Positions 8,953 through 17,351 of a stretch of 64,000 bases of DNA are shown in pieces. Position 1 is the stretch's first letter; every line of letters starts with the position of its first letter. The DNA is taken from positions 62,001 through 126,000 of the forward strand of contig NZ_BDBR01000009.1 of the NCBI RefSeq assembly GCF_001613085.1. The letters are read 5' to 3'. This stretch comes from Nocardia salmonicida NBRC 13393. Its GTDB lineage: Bacteria; Actinomycetota; Actinomycetes; Mycobacteriales; Mycobacteriaceae. Both the position numbers and the translations under genes were made by a program. The notes under the pieces were generated by a model that worked only from the letters and a program-made list of their open reading frames with translations, was not told the origin of the DNA and ran no database searches.

Positions 8953-9957
8953 GTGGACTCATTGTTCCAGGAAGCGACTGCGGCGACTCGTGTGGAATCC
9001 GTTGCCATGTCGCATGTATCCCTCGAGGTCGGCCATTTCTCGATGGACGAACTCGCCAATCGACCAGACGCGGTGCGCGCCCAATTCGAGCGGGTCGCGC
9101 CGTTGGTGCACGCTTTCACGGAGATGGCGCGCGACGAGTTCGCCGAGCGAGCCGGTGGTCGTTCCCGGGTCAGGGTGAGCACGTGTTTCCTCATCGACGA
9201 CTATTTCCGCGGTACCACCGATCCGCGGGCGATCCTGCCCGGATTCCTGCGATCAGCGGCAGAATCGGGGATCCGCGTCGACTATCTCGGCCGGGAGGCC
9301 GGTTGTGCCGTGGTGCCGAAGAAGGACAGCAGCGGAGCACCGACCAAACTCGCCCAGATCGTCGCCGACATGGTGGTCGCCGAGCCGCTGGAGGGCTATT
9401 CCGGTCGCAGGCCACCGACCACCGAACTCGGGTGGTTGAGCAACGGACGACCATCCAGCGACGACCAACGCCGCGATGCCATGGACCTGCGCGACTACGT
9501 GCCGCCGCTGGAACTGAGCAGGCGTAATCATTCGATCTACCTCGATGTCGAGATGTGGCGCCGTGATCGCGAGCGCGAGGACCCGTACTGGTCGTGCCCG
9601 TTTCTCGCTACCGTCTGGCAGTTGTTGCGGCTCGGGATGGTTCGTGCCGAAGGCAGGCGCGTCGCCGAGCCCGTCGACTTTCGCGACTGGGCCACTCAGG
9701 AGTGGGCCGAAAGCTGGGGCGTGTTGCCCTCGATCATGCAGTTGCACGACGCGGCTCCGTTCGCGGCGTTCCGCTCGGTCTCGATCCTGCCGAAACGCTA
9801 CCTGGGGATCGAACATTCGGTGCAGCAGATCATGGACCACCTCGACATCGACGCAGGCGTCAACGAGGTGTATAACCAACGCGCGCAAGAGAATCGGATC
9901 ATCGCCACCGAGCATCTCAGCGACCGGCTCTCGCACTTCTTTCTCGGCGCCGACTGA
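8953..9957 (+). CDS. SCO2522 family protein
   Basis: This 334-residue protein matches the uncharacterised SCO2522 family by MSHVSLEVGHFSMDEL and RVSTCFLIDDYFRG. I can name no catalytic motif with confidence, though the conserved Cys and the Asp-Asp pair in TCFLIDDYF look functional. Starts possible are GTG 8953 and ATG 9007; the second begins MSHVSLEVG, closer to the family consensus, and neither has a strong ribosome site. It follows the variant P-loop gene and precedes the SCO2521 gene with a six-base gap. Role unknown. Confidence 0.75.
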   Translation: MDSLFQEATAATRVESVAMSHVSLEVGHFSMDELANRPDAVRAQFERVAPLVHAFTEMARDEFAERAGGRSRVRVSTCFLIDDYFRGTTDPRAILPGFLRSAAESGIRVDYLGREAGCAVVPKKDSSGAPTKLAQIVADMVVAEPLEGYSGRRPPTTELGWLSNGRPSSDDQRRDAMDLRDYVPPLELSRRNHSIYLDVEMWRRDREREDPYWSCPFLATVWQLLRLGMVRAEGRRVAEPVDFRDWATQEWAESWGVLPSIMQLHDAAPFAAFRSVSILPKRYLGIEHSVQQIMDHLDIDAGVNEVYNQRAQENRIIATEHLSDRLSHFFLGAD

Positions 9958-9963
9958 ACCGCG

Positions 9964-10953
9964 GTGAGGGCGTACGCTGCAACGATGGATCTGCGCCCCC
10001 CGGTATCGGCGGTGCTCGGCGAAGTCCGCACCGGCTTGCTCCCCGCGGCAGCCGCGTTGTCGCGCGATTCCGCGGCCGAACTCATGGCACTCGTGCACGG
10101 CCACCCGGTGCCGTCGAGGGAACGGCCGGTGACATGGGCACAATCGCCGGTCGTGCTCGAAGGCATCGATTGCAGGCTCGCCACTCCCGATCAGCGCCGT
10201 GTCAGGGCCGTCGGCACTGTCGCGGCCCGAGCCGCGGTGGTCGGAGGCCGGATCATGCAGAGTTCGGCACGCAGCGCGGTGGTGCCCGCGCAGTCGGATC
10301 GGCGACAGAAGTGGGTGCACTATCTGCACCGGCCCGGCGTCGTCGAAGTGCTCACGCGCGCGCAGGCGAACCTCGGCGCCGATCTCGCCTCGGGTTTCCT
10401 CGCGGTGCGCGATGGCGCCACCGACACCTTCGACCCCGGTGCCGTCGCGGCCCGGTTGGCTGTTCGTGTTCGACGCAACCCGATGCTCGATCAGCGCCCG
10501 CCACTGCACACTCCGACGACACAGCTGCGGTGGGCCGCGCGCGTCGTCGACGGCGCCGAGGCCACGATGACGTTGACGATGTACCCCGACGAACTGCGCA
10601 CCGCCGAATTCGTCGTCGGCGATATCGCGCAATTGACCGCGGTACAGGCACTGTGCGATGACATCGCGCTGCACGACTGGCTGCTGACGGTACTCACCGA
10701 GGTGATCGACGAAGCCGAGATGTCGGAACTGTCGCGGACCCCGGTGGAGAAGGTGATCAGCCCACTGCTCGAGCACCTGGTCTACCTGTGGATGCCGGGG
10801 GCCACGACCCCGCCGGTGGTACGCGGACTCTGGGATGTGCTCGAGGCCGACCCCGGATTCAGTCGGCAGTGGAACGCGCGGGTGGGGCAGTTGCGCGACA
10901 GGCTCGCCGTCGCCACGTTGGCCGCGCTGAACCGCTCCACCACGGTGTGGTGA
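9964..10953 (+). CDS. SCO2521 family protein
   Basis: The protein of up to 329 residues fits the SCO2521 family: VSAVLGEVRTGLLPAAAALS near the start, RVRAVGTVAARAAVVGGR in the middle and KWVHYLHRPGVVEVL after that. It has no evident membrane segment or enzyme motif. Either GTG 9964 or ATG 9985 may be the start; ATG 9985 (MDLRPPVSAVLGEV) would remove seven residues. It is the last of the four-gene SCO2524-2521 set, and its stop codon abuts the stop of the opposing channel-like gene with no gap, so read-through in either direction gives antisense RNA. Confidence 0.75.
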   Translation: MRAYAATMDLRPPVSAVLGEVRTGLLPAAAALSRDSAAELMALVHGHPVPSRERPVTWAQSPVVLEGIDCRLATPDQRRVRAVGTVAARAAVVGGRIMQSSARSAVVPAQSDRRQKWVHYLHRPGVVEVLTRAQANLGADLASGFLAVRDGATDTFDPGAVAARLAVRVRRNPMLDQRPPLHTPTTQLRWAARVVDGAEATMTLTMYPDELRTAEFVVGDIAQLTAVQALCDDIALHDWLLTVLTEVIDEAEMSELSRTPVEKVISPLLEHLVYLWMPGATTPPVVRGLWDVLEADPGFSRQWNARVGQLRDRLAVATLAALNRSTTVW

Positions 10954-11805
10954 TCACAAGCGGAACAGCTGGCGAACCAGCAACGCGAAGAACACCGAGA
11001 TCGAGACGATCCCGGCGTAGGACTCGACGATGAGAAGCACCCGTGCGGTGGTCCCGGCGTACTCGACATCCTGGTAACCCAGTGGGTTGAGGAAGCTGAC
11101 GAATCCGAGGTACACGGAGCGGCCGACACTGGTCGTCGAGGTCAGGGCCACGGCGAGGGTGAACAGCGCGATCTGACCAGCGATCCACGCCAGCAGCCGG
11201 AACGGCCGGTACCCGTAGCCACACAGCAGATCCGAGCTCCGGCCGAGGAAGCGGCCCAGCCGGGTGCGGTTGGCGACAGTCCTCGCGCGTGCCTGGTTCA
11301 GGCCGCAGCGATCCTGACCGCGAGCGTCCTCTGTCACCGTGTACAGCCGGATGCCCTGGCGGTAGGCCAGGGCGGCGTGCGCGGGCAGCCGAGCGTGGCG
11401 CAGGTGTTCGCCGAGATCTTCGTAGACCTCGGCCAACAGTCTGTCCTGGGTGCGGCTCAGTCGCAGCGGTCCACGCATTTCCACCTCCGCCGCGAGCAGC
11501 GCGCTGAGCGCGGTGATCAACACCAGGTCGTCGCCGGCTGTCCGGAGCCGGACGGGGTCCGCGTCGCGGTACAGATGCGCGAACACCAGGCTGTCGCCTG
11601 ATCGGCGGGTCGTCGGCGGGGTGTAGCTCAGCAGAACCCGCTCGACTCGGTGGTTGAAGTCGTCGAGCAGAACGTATTCGTCGGCCGCGCCGTCGCCGCG
11701 CCGGAAGTCGCCGATCTCCGCCGCGAAGGCATCCGCGTGGCGTTGGATCAAATCCGTCTTCGCCGCGACGAAGTCGCTGAGATTTCTCTGTTCGGTGTGT
11801 TCCAT
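10954..11805 (-). CDS. Cytosolic helical domain fused to two-helix ion-channel pore
   Basis: The 283-residue protein has an N-terminal soluble helical region of about 190 residues and a C-terminal pore module: membrane helix 201-222, a re-entrant loop (VYLGFVSFLNPLGYQDV, 231-247) and membrane helix about 253-278. This matches the two-helix potassium-channel pattern, but the filter position reads LGYQD where classical channels have VGYGD, so the second filter glycine is Gln245. The N-terminal part is unrecognised. It is convergent with the SCO2524-2521 operon with no intergenic base. It could be an ion channel or a membrane-permeabilising effector. Pore assignment is fairly sure; role is speculation. 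Confidence 0.7.
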   Translation of the reverse strand: MEHTEQRNLSDFVAAKTDLIQRHADAFAAEIGDFRRGDGAADEYVLLDDFNHRVERVLLSYTPPTTRRSGDSLVFAHLYRDADPVRLRTAGDDLVLITALSALLAAEVEMRGPLRLSRTQDRLLAEVYEDLGEHLRHARLPAHAALAYRQGIRLYTVTEDARGQDRCGLNQARARTVANRTRLGRFLGRSSDLLCGYGYRPFRLLAWIAGQIALFTLAVALTSTTSVGRSVYLGFVSFLNPLGYQDVEYAGTTARVLLIVESYAGIVSISVFFALLVRQLFRL

Positions 11806-11832
11806 GGGTCCCCCCCGAATCGATCGCGGCCG

Positions 11833-12378
11833 TCATCTGCCCGGTGGCGCGTGACCGCCTTTGCGCCATCGTGGATCCGTGCGGTCCAGGGGCGGCCAAC
11901 GGCTCCCGGCAGGCTCGATCCAGCGCACCAGCAGCTCACGGGGTTCACCTGCCCCGAAGTACTGGTCCTCGTATCCGGCCCACGTGAAGCCGGATTCCTT
12001 GTACAGGTTCGCCGCGGGCACATTCGACGGGCGAACGGTGATGAAGACCGCGCCGATGCCGTCGGCGCGACAACGGTCGACCGCGCGCTCCAACAGTGAT
12101 CTGCCCAGACCTCGGCCCTGGTGTGGCGGAGCGACAGCCAATCCGACGAGCCACGCGGTGCCCTCCGGCGCGACAGCGACCATGGCATAGCCGCAGATCG
12201 AGTCGGCGATTTCAGCTACCACCCAATGTGATCCGTGCACATCGAACAATTGGCGCAGCGCGAAATACGGGTAGGCCAGCTGCATGAACTCGCTGGATTC
12301 GAGCTCCGCGATCGCGGGGAGGTCCTCGACGACGGCCGACCGGAACACTGGATCGGTCAACCCGCTCGAGATGTCCAA
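11833..12378 (-). CDS. GNAT family N-acetyltransferase
   Basis: The protein of 181 residues contains the GNAT acetyl-CoA-binding motif VGLAVAPPHQGRGLGRSLLE (R/QxxGxG/A form), followed by DGIGAVFITVRPSNVPAANL and YKESGF, the usual motif B region. It transfers an acetyl group from acetyl-CoA to an amine. The substrate cannot be told from the sequence. The start at ATG 12378 gives a normal N-terminus (VFRSAVVEDLPAIAELE). It lies 27 bases upstream of the channel-like gene on the same strand and may be co-transcribed with it. Confidence 0.85.
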   Translation of the reverse strand: MDISSGLTDPVFRSAVVEDLPAIAELESSEFMQLAYPYFALRQLFDVHGSHWVVAEIADSICGYAMVAVAPEGTAWLVGLAVAPPHQGRGLGRSLLERAVDRCRADGIGAVFITVRPSNVPAANLYKESGFTWAGYEDQYFGAGEPRELLVRWIEPAGSRWPPLDRTDPRWRKGGHAPPGR

Positions 12379-12485
12379 CTACCGCCCCACCTCCGTTGCG
12401 CAGCCGCAAGGTTCGCTTTCCAGAGTAAAGGCAGGGTCGGTAACCGGGCTACAAACATTGATGAAAGCCGTTGGCTCACAGTCGA

Positions 12486-12521
12486 AAGCCACACCCTGGG
12501 AGGAATTTCCGAGTGTGGCTT
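12486..12521. terminator. Hairpin related to the one at 13298
   Basis: Arms aagccacac (12486-12494) and gtgtggctt (12513-12521) pair perfectly around an 18-base loop. The flanking sequence (cacagtcgaaagcc before, ttcc after) resembles that of the hairpin at 13298-13329, and stem bases differ between the two while pairing is kept. It lies just past the end of the frameshifted gene on the minus strand. Confidence 0.5.
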
Positions 12522-12549
12522 CCGGTGGTCGGCTACCGCGTTGTCGGGG

Positions 12550-13094
12550 TTACTCCGTGGCCGGTGGACGTCCGTCTCGCAGCTGGGCAACCTCCGAGCG
12601 CGCGAAGTTCACCCGTGGTGTCTGCGCGCCGTGATCGGTGGCCAGAGCATCGGCCAGATCCGAGACCGCGTCCAGCACGAATCCGTGACGGGTCCGCGTC
12701 TTACGATCCCCGTCGGTGCGCCGCCCATCCCATATTCCGTGCAGCAGCATCGCCGTCGCCATCAGTAGCAATGCGCGCCCGACGCGGCGCGGCTCGGCGG
12801 GCCTGCCCAGCAGATACACCAACCCCGCGCAGAAGATCGCCGTGTAGACCATCGCGACCGCGAGCAATTTCACCGGCTGACGGGCGTAGCGGTCGAAATG
12901 CTGGGCGAACCACCAGAAGATCGCACCGTAGATCCCGAAGACCACCGCGCTGACCAGGATCGCCCGGCTGTAGGCGCCTGGGTGAGGGTGGCGATCATCG
13001 CGCCGACGTCGGTGAGGATGTCCTGACCGGCTTGCTCCGGGCCGAGCGCGATGATCTCGACACCGGTCCCGTCGATGACGAACGCGGCCAGCAC
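12550..13094 (-). pseudogene. Frameshifted small membrane protein gene
   Basis: Two minus-strand frames each look coding over part of this stretch. From GTG 13094 to about 12985 one frame reads VLAAFVIDGTGVEIIALGPE with good third-position GC. From about 12980 to the stop at 12550 another frame reads AYSRAILVSAVVFGIYGAIF, LLAVAMVYTAIFCAGLVYLL and GRALLLMATAMLLHGIWDG, which are three likely membrane helices. Outside those parts each frame turns arginine- and histidine-rich, a sign of an out-of-frame read. One inserted base near 12975-12985 would join them. It could be a real decayed gene or an assembly error. I do not recognise the family. The start is uncertain, and the gene may extend upstream of 13094. 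Confidence 0.45.
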
Positions 13095-13297
13095 GGGTGG
13101 TGACCGCCACCCTCCCTTCAGGGCGATCACGTCACCAGCGGCGATCCACCGGCACCCACCGATCGCCTGGATCGAAAACCTCTGCCGAGGACACAGATTC
13201 GGCTTGTGCGTGTGTTCCCATTCGGGCCTCCGTTCCGGGTTCGCCACACGTAGCTGGAAATCTGTCGACGCTGTCGGCTCGTCGGCCACACAGCCGA

Positions 13298-13329
13298 AAG
13301 CCGCGTTCGGGAGGGACCGAACGCGGCTT
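13298..13329. terminator. Hairpin terminator after narK
   Basis: Arms aagccgcgttcgg (13298-13310) and ccgaacgcggctt (13317-13329) form a perfect 13-base stem with a six-base loop. It lies 20 bases past the narK stop on the minus strand. Confidence 0.8.
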
Positions 13330-13348
13330 CCAGGATGGGGTGGACGGG

Positions 13349-14833
13349 TCAGACGCTGGCGTAGGCCAGGGAGGGAACCCTGTCGGTAGCGAAGGAGGTG
13401 CGCAGGTAGAACCACCAGGTGACGGCGGCCATGACGAGGAAGACGGCGGCGTAGGCCCAGAAGGCGGGGGCCATGGTCTTCAGGTGGACGTTGGACAGGC
13501 GAAGGGCCTGCTGGACGACGAAGCCACCCGCGGCGCCGACCGCGCCGATGACACCGATCGCGGCACCGGCTTGACGCTTGGCGGAGGTGGCCGCCTCGGT
13601 CAGGTCCATGCCGTGCTCGGAGGCGTACTTCTTGGCGGTGGCGTTGAAGATCGACGGGATCATCCGGTAGGTGGAGCCGTTACCGATACCGGCCAGGACG
13701 AACAGCACGAGGAAGGCGGTCAGGTAGAGCGGGAAGCTCTTCAGTTCGACAGCGGCCACGATGCCTGCCACCGCGATCGACATACCACCGAAGACGAACA
13801 CGGTGATCTTGGCGCCGCCGCCGATCTTGTCGGAGACCCATCCACCGAACGGGCGGCTGAAGGAACCGACCAGGGCGCCGAGGAAGGCCAGGTTGCCCAG
13901 GGTGGTGATCCAGCCGATCTTGGCGAGGTCGGGGAAGGTGGCCTTGATCAGCGTCGGGAAGGCGAAGGAGAAACCGATGAACGAGCCGAACGTGCCGATG
14001 TAGAGGAACGACATGATCCAGGTGTGCCGGTTGGTCAGCGCCAGCTTGTAGGACTTGCCGTCGGACCTGGCCTCGGACAGCGAGTCCATGAAGTACAGCG
14101 CGCCGATGGTCGCGACCGCGATGAACGGCAGCCAGAACAGCACGGCGAGGGTGATTCCGAAGCGGTAGCCGCCCGCGTCCTTGGCCATGATGTGGGTGCC
14201 GAAGGTGATCAGCAGCGGCACGATCAGCTGGGTCTGCGCGACACCGAGGTTGCCGCCTGCGGCGTTGAGGCCGAGCGCGGCGCCCTTCTTGCCCTCGGGG
14301 AAGAAGAACGAGATGTTCGACATCGACGAGGAGAAGTTGCCGCCGCCGACACCGGCGAGGGAGGCCAGCACCAGGAACACCCACATGGGTGTGCTCGGCT
14401 GGTTGACGAAGTAGATGATGCCGAGCGCGGGCAGGAACAGCATCGCGGCGCTGAACGCGGTGAACGCGCGCCCACCGAACCGCGGTACCGCGAAGGTGTA
14501 CGGAACTCGCAGGGCCGCGCCGACCAAGGTCGGGATCGAGGTGAGCAGCAGCGCGTTGCTCACGGCGACCGCGTTGCCCTTGCCGAGGCCCTCCAGGAAG
14601 CTGAAGCCGGCCGGGCCCATCGCGGTGACGATGGAGCCCCAGATGACCCACATGCTGAAGCCGAGATTCTCGGCGAATACGGAGAAGTACAGATTCTTCT
14701 TGGCGGTCTTCGCGCCGCCGGATTCCCAGAAACTCGCGTTGTCGGGGTCCCAGTGGGAAATCCAGCGGCCCTTCTTCTGGTATTCGAACGACGGGGATTC
14801 CGTCGCCTGGCCGGTGGCGGCGATTGCGGTCAT
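13349..14833 (-). CDS. narK: NarK-type nitrate/nitrite transporter
   Basis: This 494-residue integral membrane protein belongs to the nitrate/nitrite porter branch of the major facilitator superfamily. It shows two glycine-rich nitrate signatures, GVGGGNFSSSMSNISFFFP and, in the second half, FVLAGIGNGSTYRMIPSIF, and conserved arginines in the membrane helices. The family imports nitrate or exchanges it for nitrite. ATG 14833 is the start because gaggaag lies just upstream and the longer frame would add a proline-rich tail. The N-terminus (WDPDNASFWESGGAKTAKKN) parallels that of the second NarK at 17352. It is downstream of a GntR gene on the same strand and has its own promoter region (14834-15001). 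Confidence 0.92.
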   Translation of the reverse strand: MTAIAATGQATESPSFEYQKKGRWISHWDPDNASFWESGGAKTAKKNLYFSVFAENLGFSMWVIWGSIVTAMGPAGFSFLEGLGKGNAVAVSNALLLTSIPTLVGAALRVPYTFAVPRFGGRAFTAFSAAMLFLPALGIIYFVNQPSTPMWVFLVLASLAGVGGGNFSSSMSNISFFFPEGKKGAALGLNAAGGNLGVAQTQLIVPLLITFGTHIMAKDAGGYRFGITLAVLFWLPFIAVATIGALYFMDSLSEARSDGKSYKLALTNRHTWIMSFLYIGTFGSFIGFSFAFPTLIKATFPDLAKIGWITTLGNLAFLGALVGSFSRPFGGWVSDKIGGGAKITVFVFGGMSIAVAGIVAAVELKSFPLYLTAFLVLFVLAGIGNGSTYRMIPSIFNATAKKYASEHGMDLTEAATSAKRQAGAAIGVIGAVGAAGGFVVQQALRLSNVHLKTMAPAFWAYAAVFLVMAAVTWWFYLRTSFATDRVPSLAYASV

Positions 14834-15001
14834 CGGCTTCCTCTCGATCGAGCGCGTATGCGGTGTCGAGATAAAGGTAGGAGCCGGTTGTTGCGGGGCA
14901 ATGGCCCCAGGTGACGTTCCCGGCAACTCGGGCTCACCGCGCGAATTCGCTGTTGGTGACAGCTCGGTTACCTGGATTTAGGAACCGAACCTGTTGTCGG
15001 C
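14834..15001 (-). promoter_or_regulatory. narK promoter region with palindrome
   Basis: The 168 bases upstream of narK contain an inverted repeat ggtgac-N6-gttacc at 14955-14972, about 120 bases before the narK start. Its half-sites resemble the GTnAC halves used by the nitrogen regulator GlnR, but the second half does not fit the GnAAC consensus, so this is only a candidate operator. GlnR control of nitrate genes is established in Streptomyces and Mycobacterium; here it is inference. Confidence 0.35.
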
Positions 15002-15673
15002 TCAGCGATCCGGGTATTCGGCGATGAGCGAGCCGAGGAAGCAGTTGGCGGCCTGCACGGCTCGCTCGGCGTCACCGTCGATGACGGCCTGCACGAGCTC
15101 GGCGTGTTCGGTGTCGTACGCGTCGTCGGATTTCGCGGTCCGCGCGTGGATCACCTGCTCGATGATCGGCAGCAGCGAATCGTAGAACTCCAGGTATACC
15201 GCGTTGTGGCTGGCAACGACGATCGCGCGGTGCAATTCGACGTCGGCGGCGATGGCCACCGGGTCGGCTTCGGCCCAACTCCGGTTGCTGCGTTCGGCGA
15301 GCAAGCGCTGGAGGGTGGCGATATCGGCGTCGTCGCGGCGGCGCGCGGCCAGGCCCGCCGCGGTGGTGTCGAGGGCCTGGCGCAGTTCGAGGATGTCGCG
15401 TTCGTGCGCGTCGGCGAAGTACTTGCCCAGGGTGCCGCCGACCTCGGAGGTGGCGATCACATAGGTGCCAGAGCCCTGGCGGCGTTCGAGCATGCCCGCG
15501 TGCACGAGCGCCTGGACGGCCTCGCGGACGGTATTGCGACCGGTCCCGGTGAGCTCGGTGAGTTCGGGTTCGGTAGGGATCCGTTGACCTACCGGCCAAC
15601 GGCCGGAACGGATCTCGGCCCGAAGCTGTTCGGTGACCTGGGCGATGAGGCTGGTACGCCGGACGGGTTGCAC
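15002..15673 (-). CDS. GntR family regulator, FadR-like (FCD domain)
   Basis: The 223-residue protein has an N-terminal winged helix (QLRAEIRSGRWPVGQRIPTE, then GRNTVREAVQALVHAGML and RRQGSGTYV) and a C-terminal helical FCD ligand domain (ELRQALDTTAAGLAARRR, DVELHRAIVVASHN, HAELVQAVIDGD). FCD regulators usually bind a carboxylate, often with a metal held by Asp and His residues of this domain. The gene is divergent from a CynX-type transporter with an 88-base shared region and upstream of narK. Layout suggests it represses the transporter. The GTG start at 15673 gives the normal family N-terminus. Confidence 0.88.
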   Translation of the reverse strand: MQPVRRTSLIAQVTEQLRAEIRSGRWPVGQRIPTEPELTELTGTGRNTVREAVQALVHAGMLERRQGSGTYVIATSEVGGTLGKYFADAHERDILELRQALDTTAAGLAARRRDDADIATLQRLLAERSNRSWAEADPVAIAADVELHRAIVVASHNAVYLEFYDSLLPIIEQVIHARTAKSDDAYDTEHAELVQAVIDGDAERAVQAANCFLGSLIAEYPDR

Positions 15674-15734
15674 GTCAGCAAGGGTACTGGTGCGACCTCG
15701 CGTTCGGGAGATCGCTCACAGTCGCTTGGCAGTA

Positions 15735-15755
15735 GTCATCGGGTCATCCTATGAT
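15735..15755. promoter_or_regulatory. Candidate GntR operator between gntR and cynX-like genes
   Basis: In the short divergent region the hexamer gtcatc occurs twice, eight bases apart (15735 and 15743), and the second copy forms a small inverted repeat tcat-N3-atga (15744-15754). This is a plausible binding site for the adjacent GntR protein, just upstream of the transporter start at 15762. The repeat is short and no -35/-10 pair is clear. Confidence 0.3.
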
Positions 15756-15761
15756 TTCCGG

Positions 15762-17051
15762 ATGCCGCCACTCCGCGATTTCCAGCCGGCTTCTGGCGCC
15801 GAGTCGACCCTTGTCGACGACCGGCGTGGTCGCGTCGACCCGTCTCCCGAGATCACCAGGCGGTCGCTGATCGAAGGTCGGCTGCTCGTGCTGGCGGCCA
15901 TCGTCATGTCGGCGCTGACTTTGCGCGCCGCTGTCACCGCGTTCAGTCCGCTGGCGGAGAGGATCGGCGCCCAGGTCGGGTACGGGACGGGGATCGTCGG
16001 GGTGTTCGGCATGTTGCCGACCGCCATGTTCGGTCTCGCCGGGCTCGTCGCGCCGCTGTTCGTGCGCCGGTTCGGGCTCGAACGGACGGTGTTCGTGGCG
16101 ATGCTGCTGGCCGGCGCGGGGTCGCTGGTGCGGGTGTTCGCCACCGGGACGGGTGCGTTGCTGGCGTTCTCCGGGGTGGCGCTGCTCGGCATGGGCATCG
16201 GCAATGTGGTGATTCCGCCGCTGGTGAAGCGGTATTTCGGCGATCACCTTGCGGTGATCAGCTCGCTCTACATCGTGATGGTGCAGCTCAGTACTGTCAT
16301 CCCGGCGTTCGTCGCGGTGCCGGTGGCCGAGGCGCACGGCTGGCGGATCTCGATGGGCGTGTGGGCACTGGTCGGTTTCGCGGCCGCGATTCCGTGGTTC
16401 GTGGTGCTGCGCGACCGGCGTGGTCGCGACACGGTCGACACCACCGGGCTGCCTGCCGAAGCGCCCGAGACCGGCAAAGTCTGGCGTTCGCCGGTGGCAT
16501 GGGGGATGGCGGGTATGTTCGGCATGACCTCGCTGACCACCTACGCGATGTTCGCCTGGCTGCCCAAGATCCTGTCCGACGCGGGCGCGAGCGCCGGCTT
16601 CGGCGGCAGCATGGTCGGGCTGTTCGCGCTGATGGGGCTGATCCCGGCACTGGGCGCGCCGACCGTGGTCTCGCGGATGCGCAATCCGTTCCACGTCGTC
16701 GTCGGCTGCATGGTGCTGTTCGCGACCGCTTTCGTCGGCCTGCTGGTAGCGCCGATGCACGCCACTCTGCTGTGGGTGGTGCTGCTGGGTCTCGGCCCGT
16801 CCACCTTCCCGATGGCCCTCACCCTGATCAACCTGCGCACCCGCACGCCCCAGGGCTCCGCGGCGCTGTCGGGCTTCACCCAGGGCGTCGGTTACGCGGT
16901 CGCCTGCCTCGGCCCGCTGCTGTTCGGCATGCTGCACACGTGGACCGGTGGCTGGCTCGTCCCGTTCGCCATGCTGTTCGTCGCGCTCGGCGTGCTCCTC
17001 GCGGGTGCGTGGCAAGCCTGCAAACCGCGCATGCTCGAAGATTCTTGGTAA
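15762..17051 (+). CDS. MFS transporter, CynX/NimT family
   Basis: This 429-residue protein has about 12 membrane helices and the CynX-family start (LTLRAAVTAFSPLAERIGAQ). In the first half it carries FGMLPTAMFGLAGLVAPLFV, and in the middle WRSPVAWGMAGMFGMTSLTT. CynX family members are associated with cyanate, nitroimidazole or other small-molecule transport, but substrates are poorly predicted. The start at ATG 15762 follows the divergent GntR region. It sits between two NarK genes yet is not a nitrate-porter itself, since the NarK glycine signatures are absent. The adjacent GntR gene probably controls it. Confidence 0.82.
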   Translation: MPPLRDFQPASGAESTLVDDRRGRVDPSPEITRRSLIEGRLLVLAAIVMSALTLRAAVTAFSPLAERIGAQVGYGTGIVGVFGMLPTAMFGLAGLVAPLFVRRFGLERTVFVAMLLAGAGSLVRVFATGTGALLAFSGVALLGMGIGNVVIPPLVKRYFGDHLAVISSLYIVMVQLSTVIPAFVAVPVAEAHGWRISMGVWALVGFAAAIPWFVVLRDRRGRDTVDTTGLPAEAPETGKVWRSPVAWGMAGMFGMTSLTTYAMFAWLPKILSDAGASAGFGGSMVGLFALMGLIPALGAPTVVSRMRNPFHVVVGCMVLFATAFVGLLVAPMHATLLWVVLLGLGPSTFPMALTLINLRTRTPQGSAALSGFTQGVGYAVACLGPLLFGMLHTWTGGWLVPFAMLFVALGVLLAGAWQACKPRMLEDSW

Positions 17052-17351
17052 CTGCCGACTGATAAACGAACTTCTCACAGTTGGTCGCCTGCCGAAGTGC
17101 GGTCCGCGTGACTCTGGCCTAAAATCGCAGAGACGAGGCGTAGCTCACACCCTCACCAGCGTTTCCGCTGATTTCTTGCCGCTTCCTTACCTGCGGAAAT
17201 CGTTGCGACACATGCCCGAAACAAAAGGCCTGATCTCACCTCCCTGACCGGGTGAAGGTGAGAAACCGTTGATTCGCGCGACATTTCCCGCAGCATTTCG
17301 GCAATACCCATTTCCTACCGTTGGGCCATCGCACTTTTGGGAGGCCCAATC
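17052..17351 (+). promoter_or_regulatory. 300-base leader of the narK-nirBD operon
   Basis: No gene is seen here. It holds an inverted repeat (tttccgc at 17162-17168 and gcggaaa at 17193-17199) and a sequence gacac-N6-gaaac (17207-17222) that is one mismatch from the GTnAC-N6-GAAAC GlnR half-box pair. A second candidate is the gtgaaggtgagaaac stretch near 17252-17266. Nitrogen control of nirBD by GlnR and NnaR is known in actinobacteria; these particular sites are guesses. The ribosome site tgggagg (17338-17344) belongs to narK. Confidence 0.4.

Noticed and set aside
9253..10776. A 507-codon minus-strand frame across the SCO2522 and SCO2521 genes
   Set aside because: The plus-strand genes match families and have normal composition; this frame is His/Arg/Gly rich without domain signals.
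12379..13348. Possible insertion element between the two related hairpins
   Set aside because: The hairpins are in the same orientation, no transposase or target-site duplication is seen, and the interior carries a membrane-protein-like coding signal.
13097..14914. A 605-codon open frame on the plus strand
   Set aside because: Antisense shadow of narK; extremely Gly/Asp/Glu/Arg rich with no hydrophobic core.
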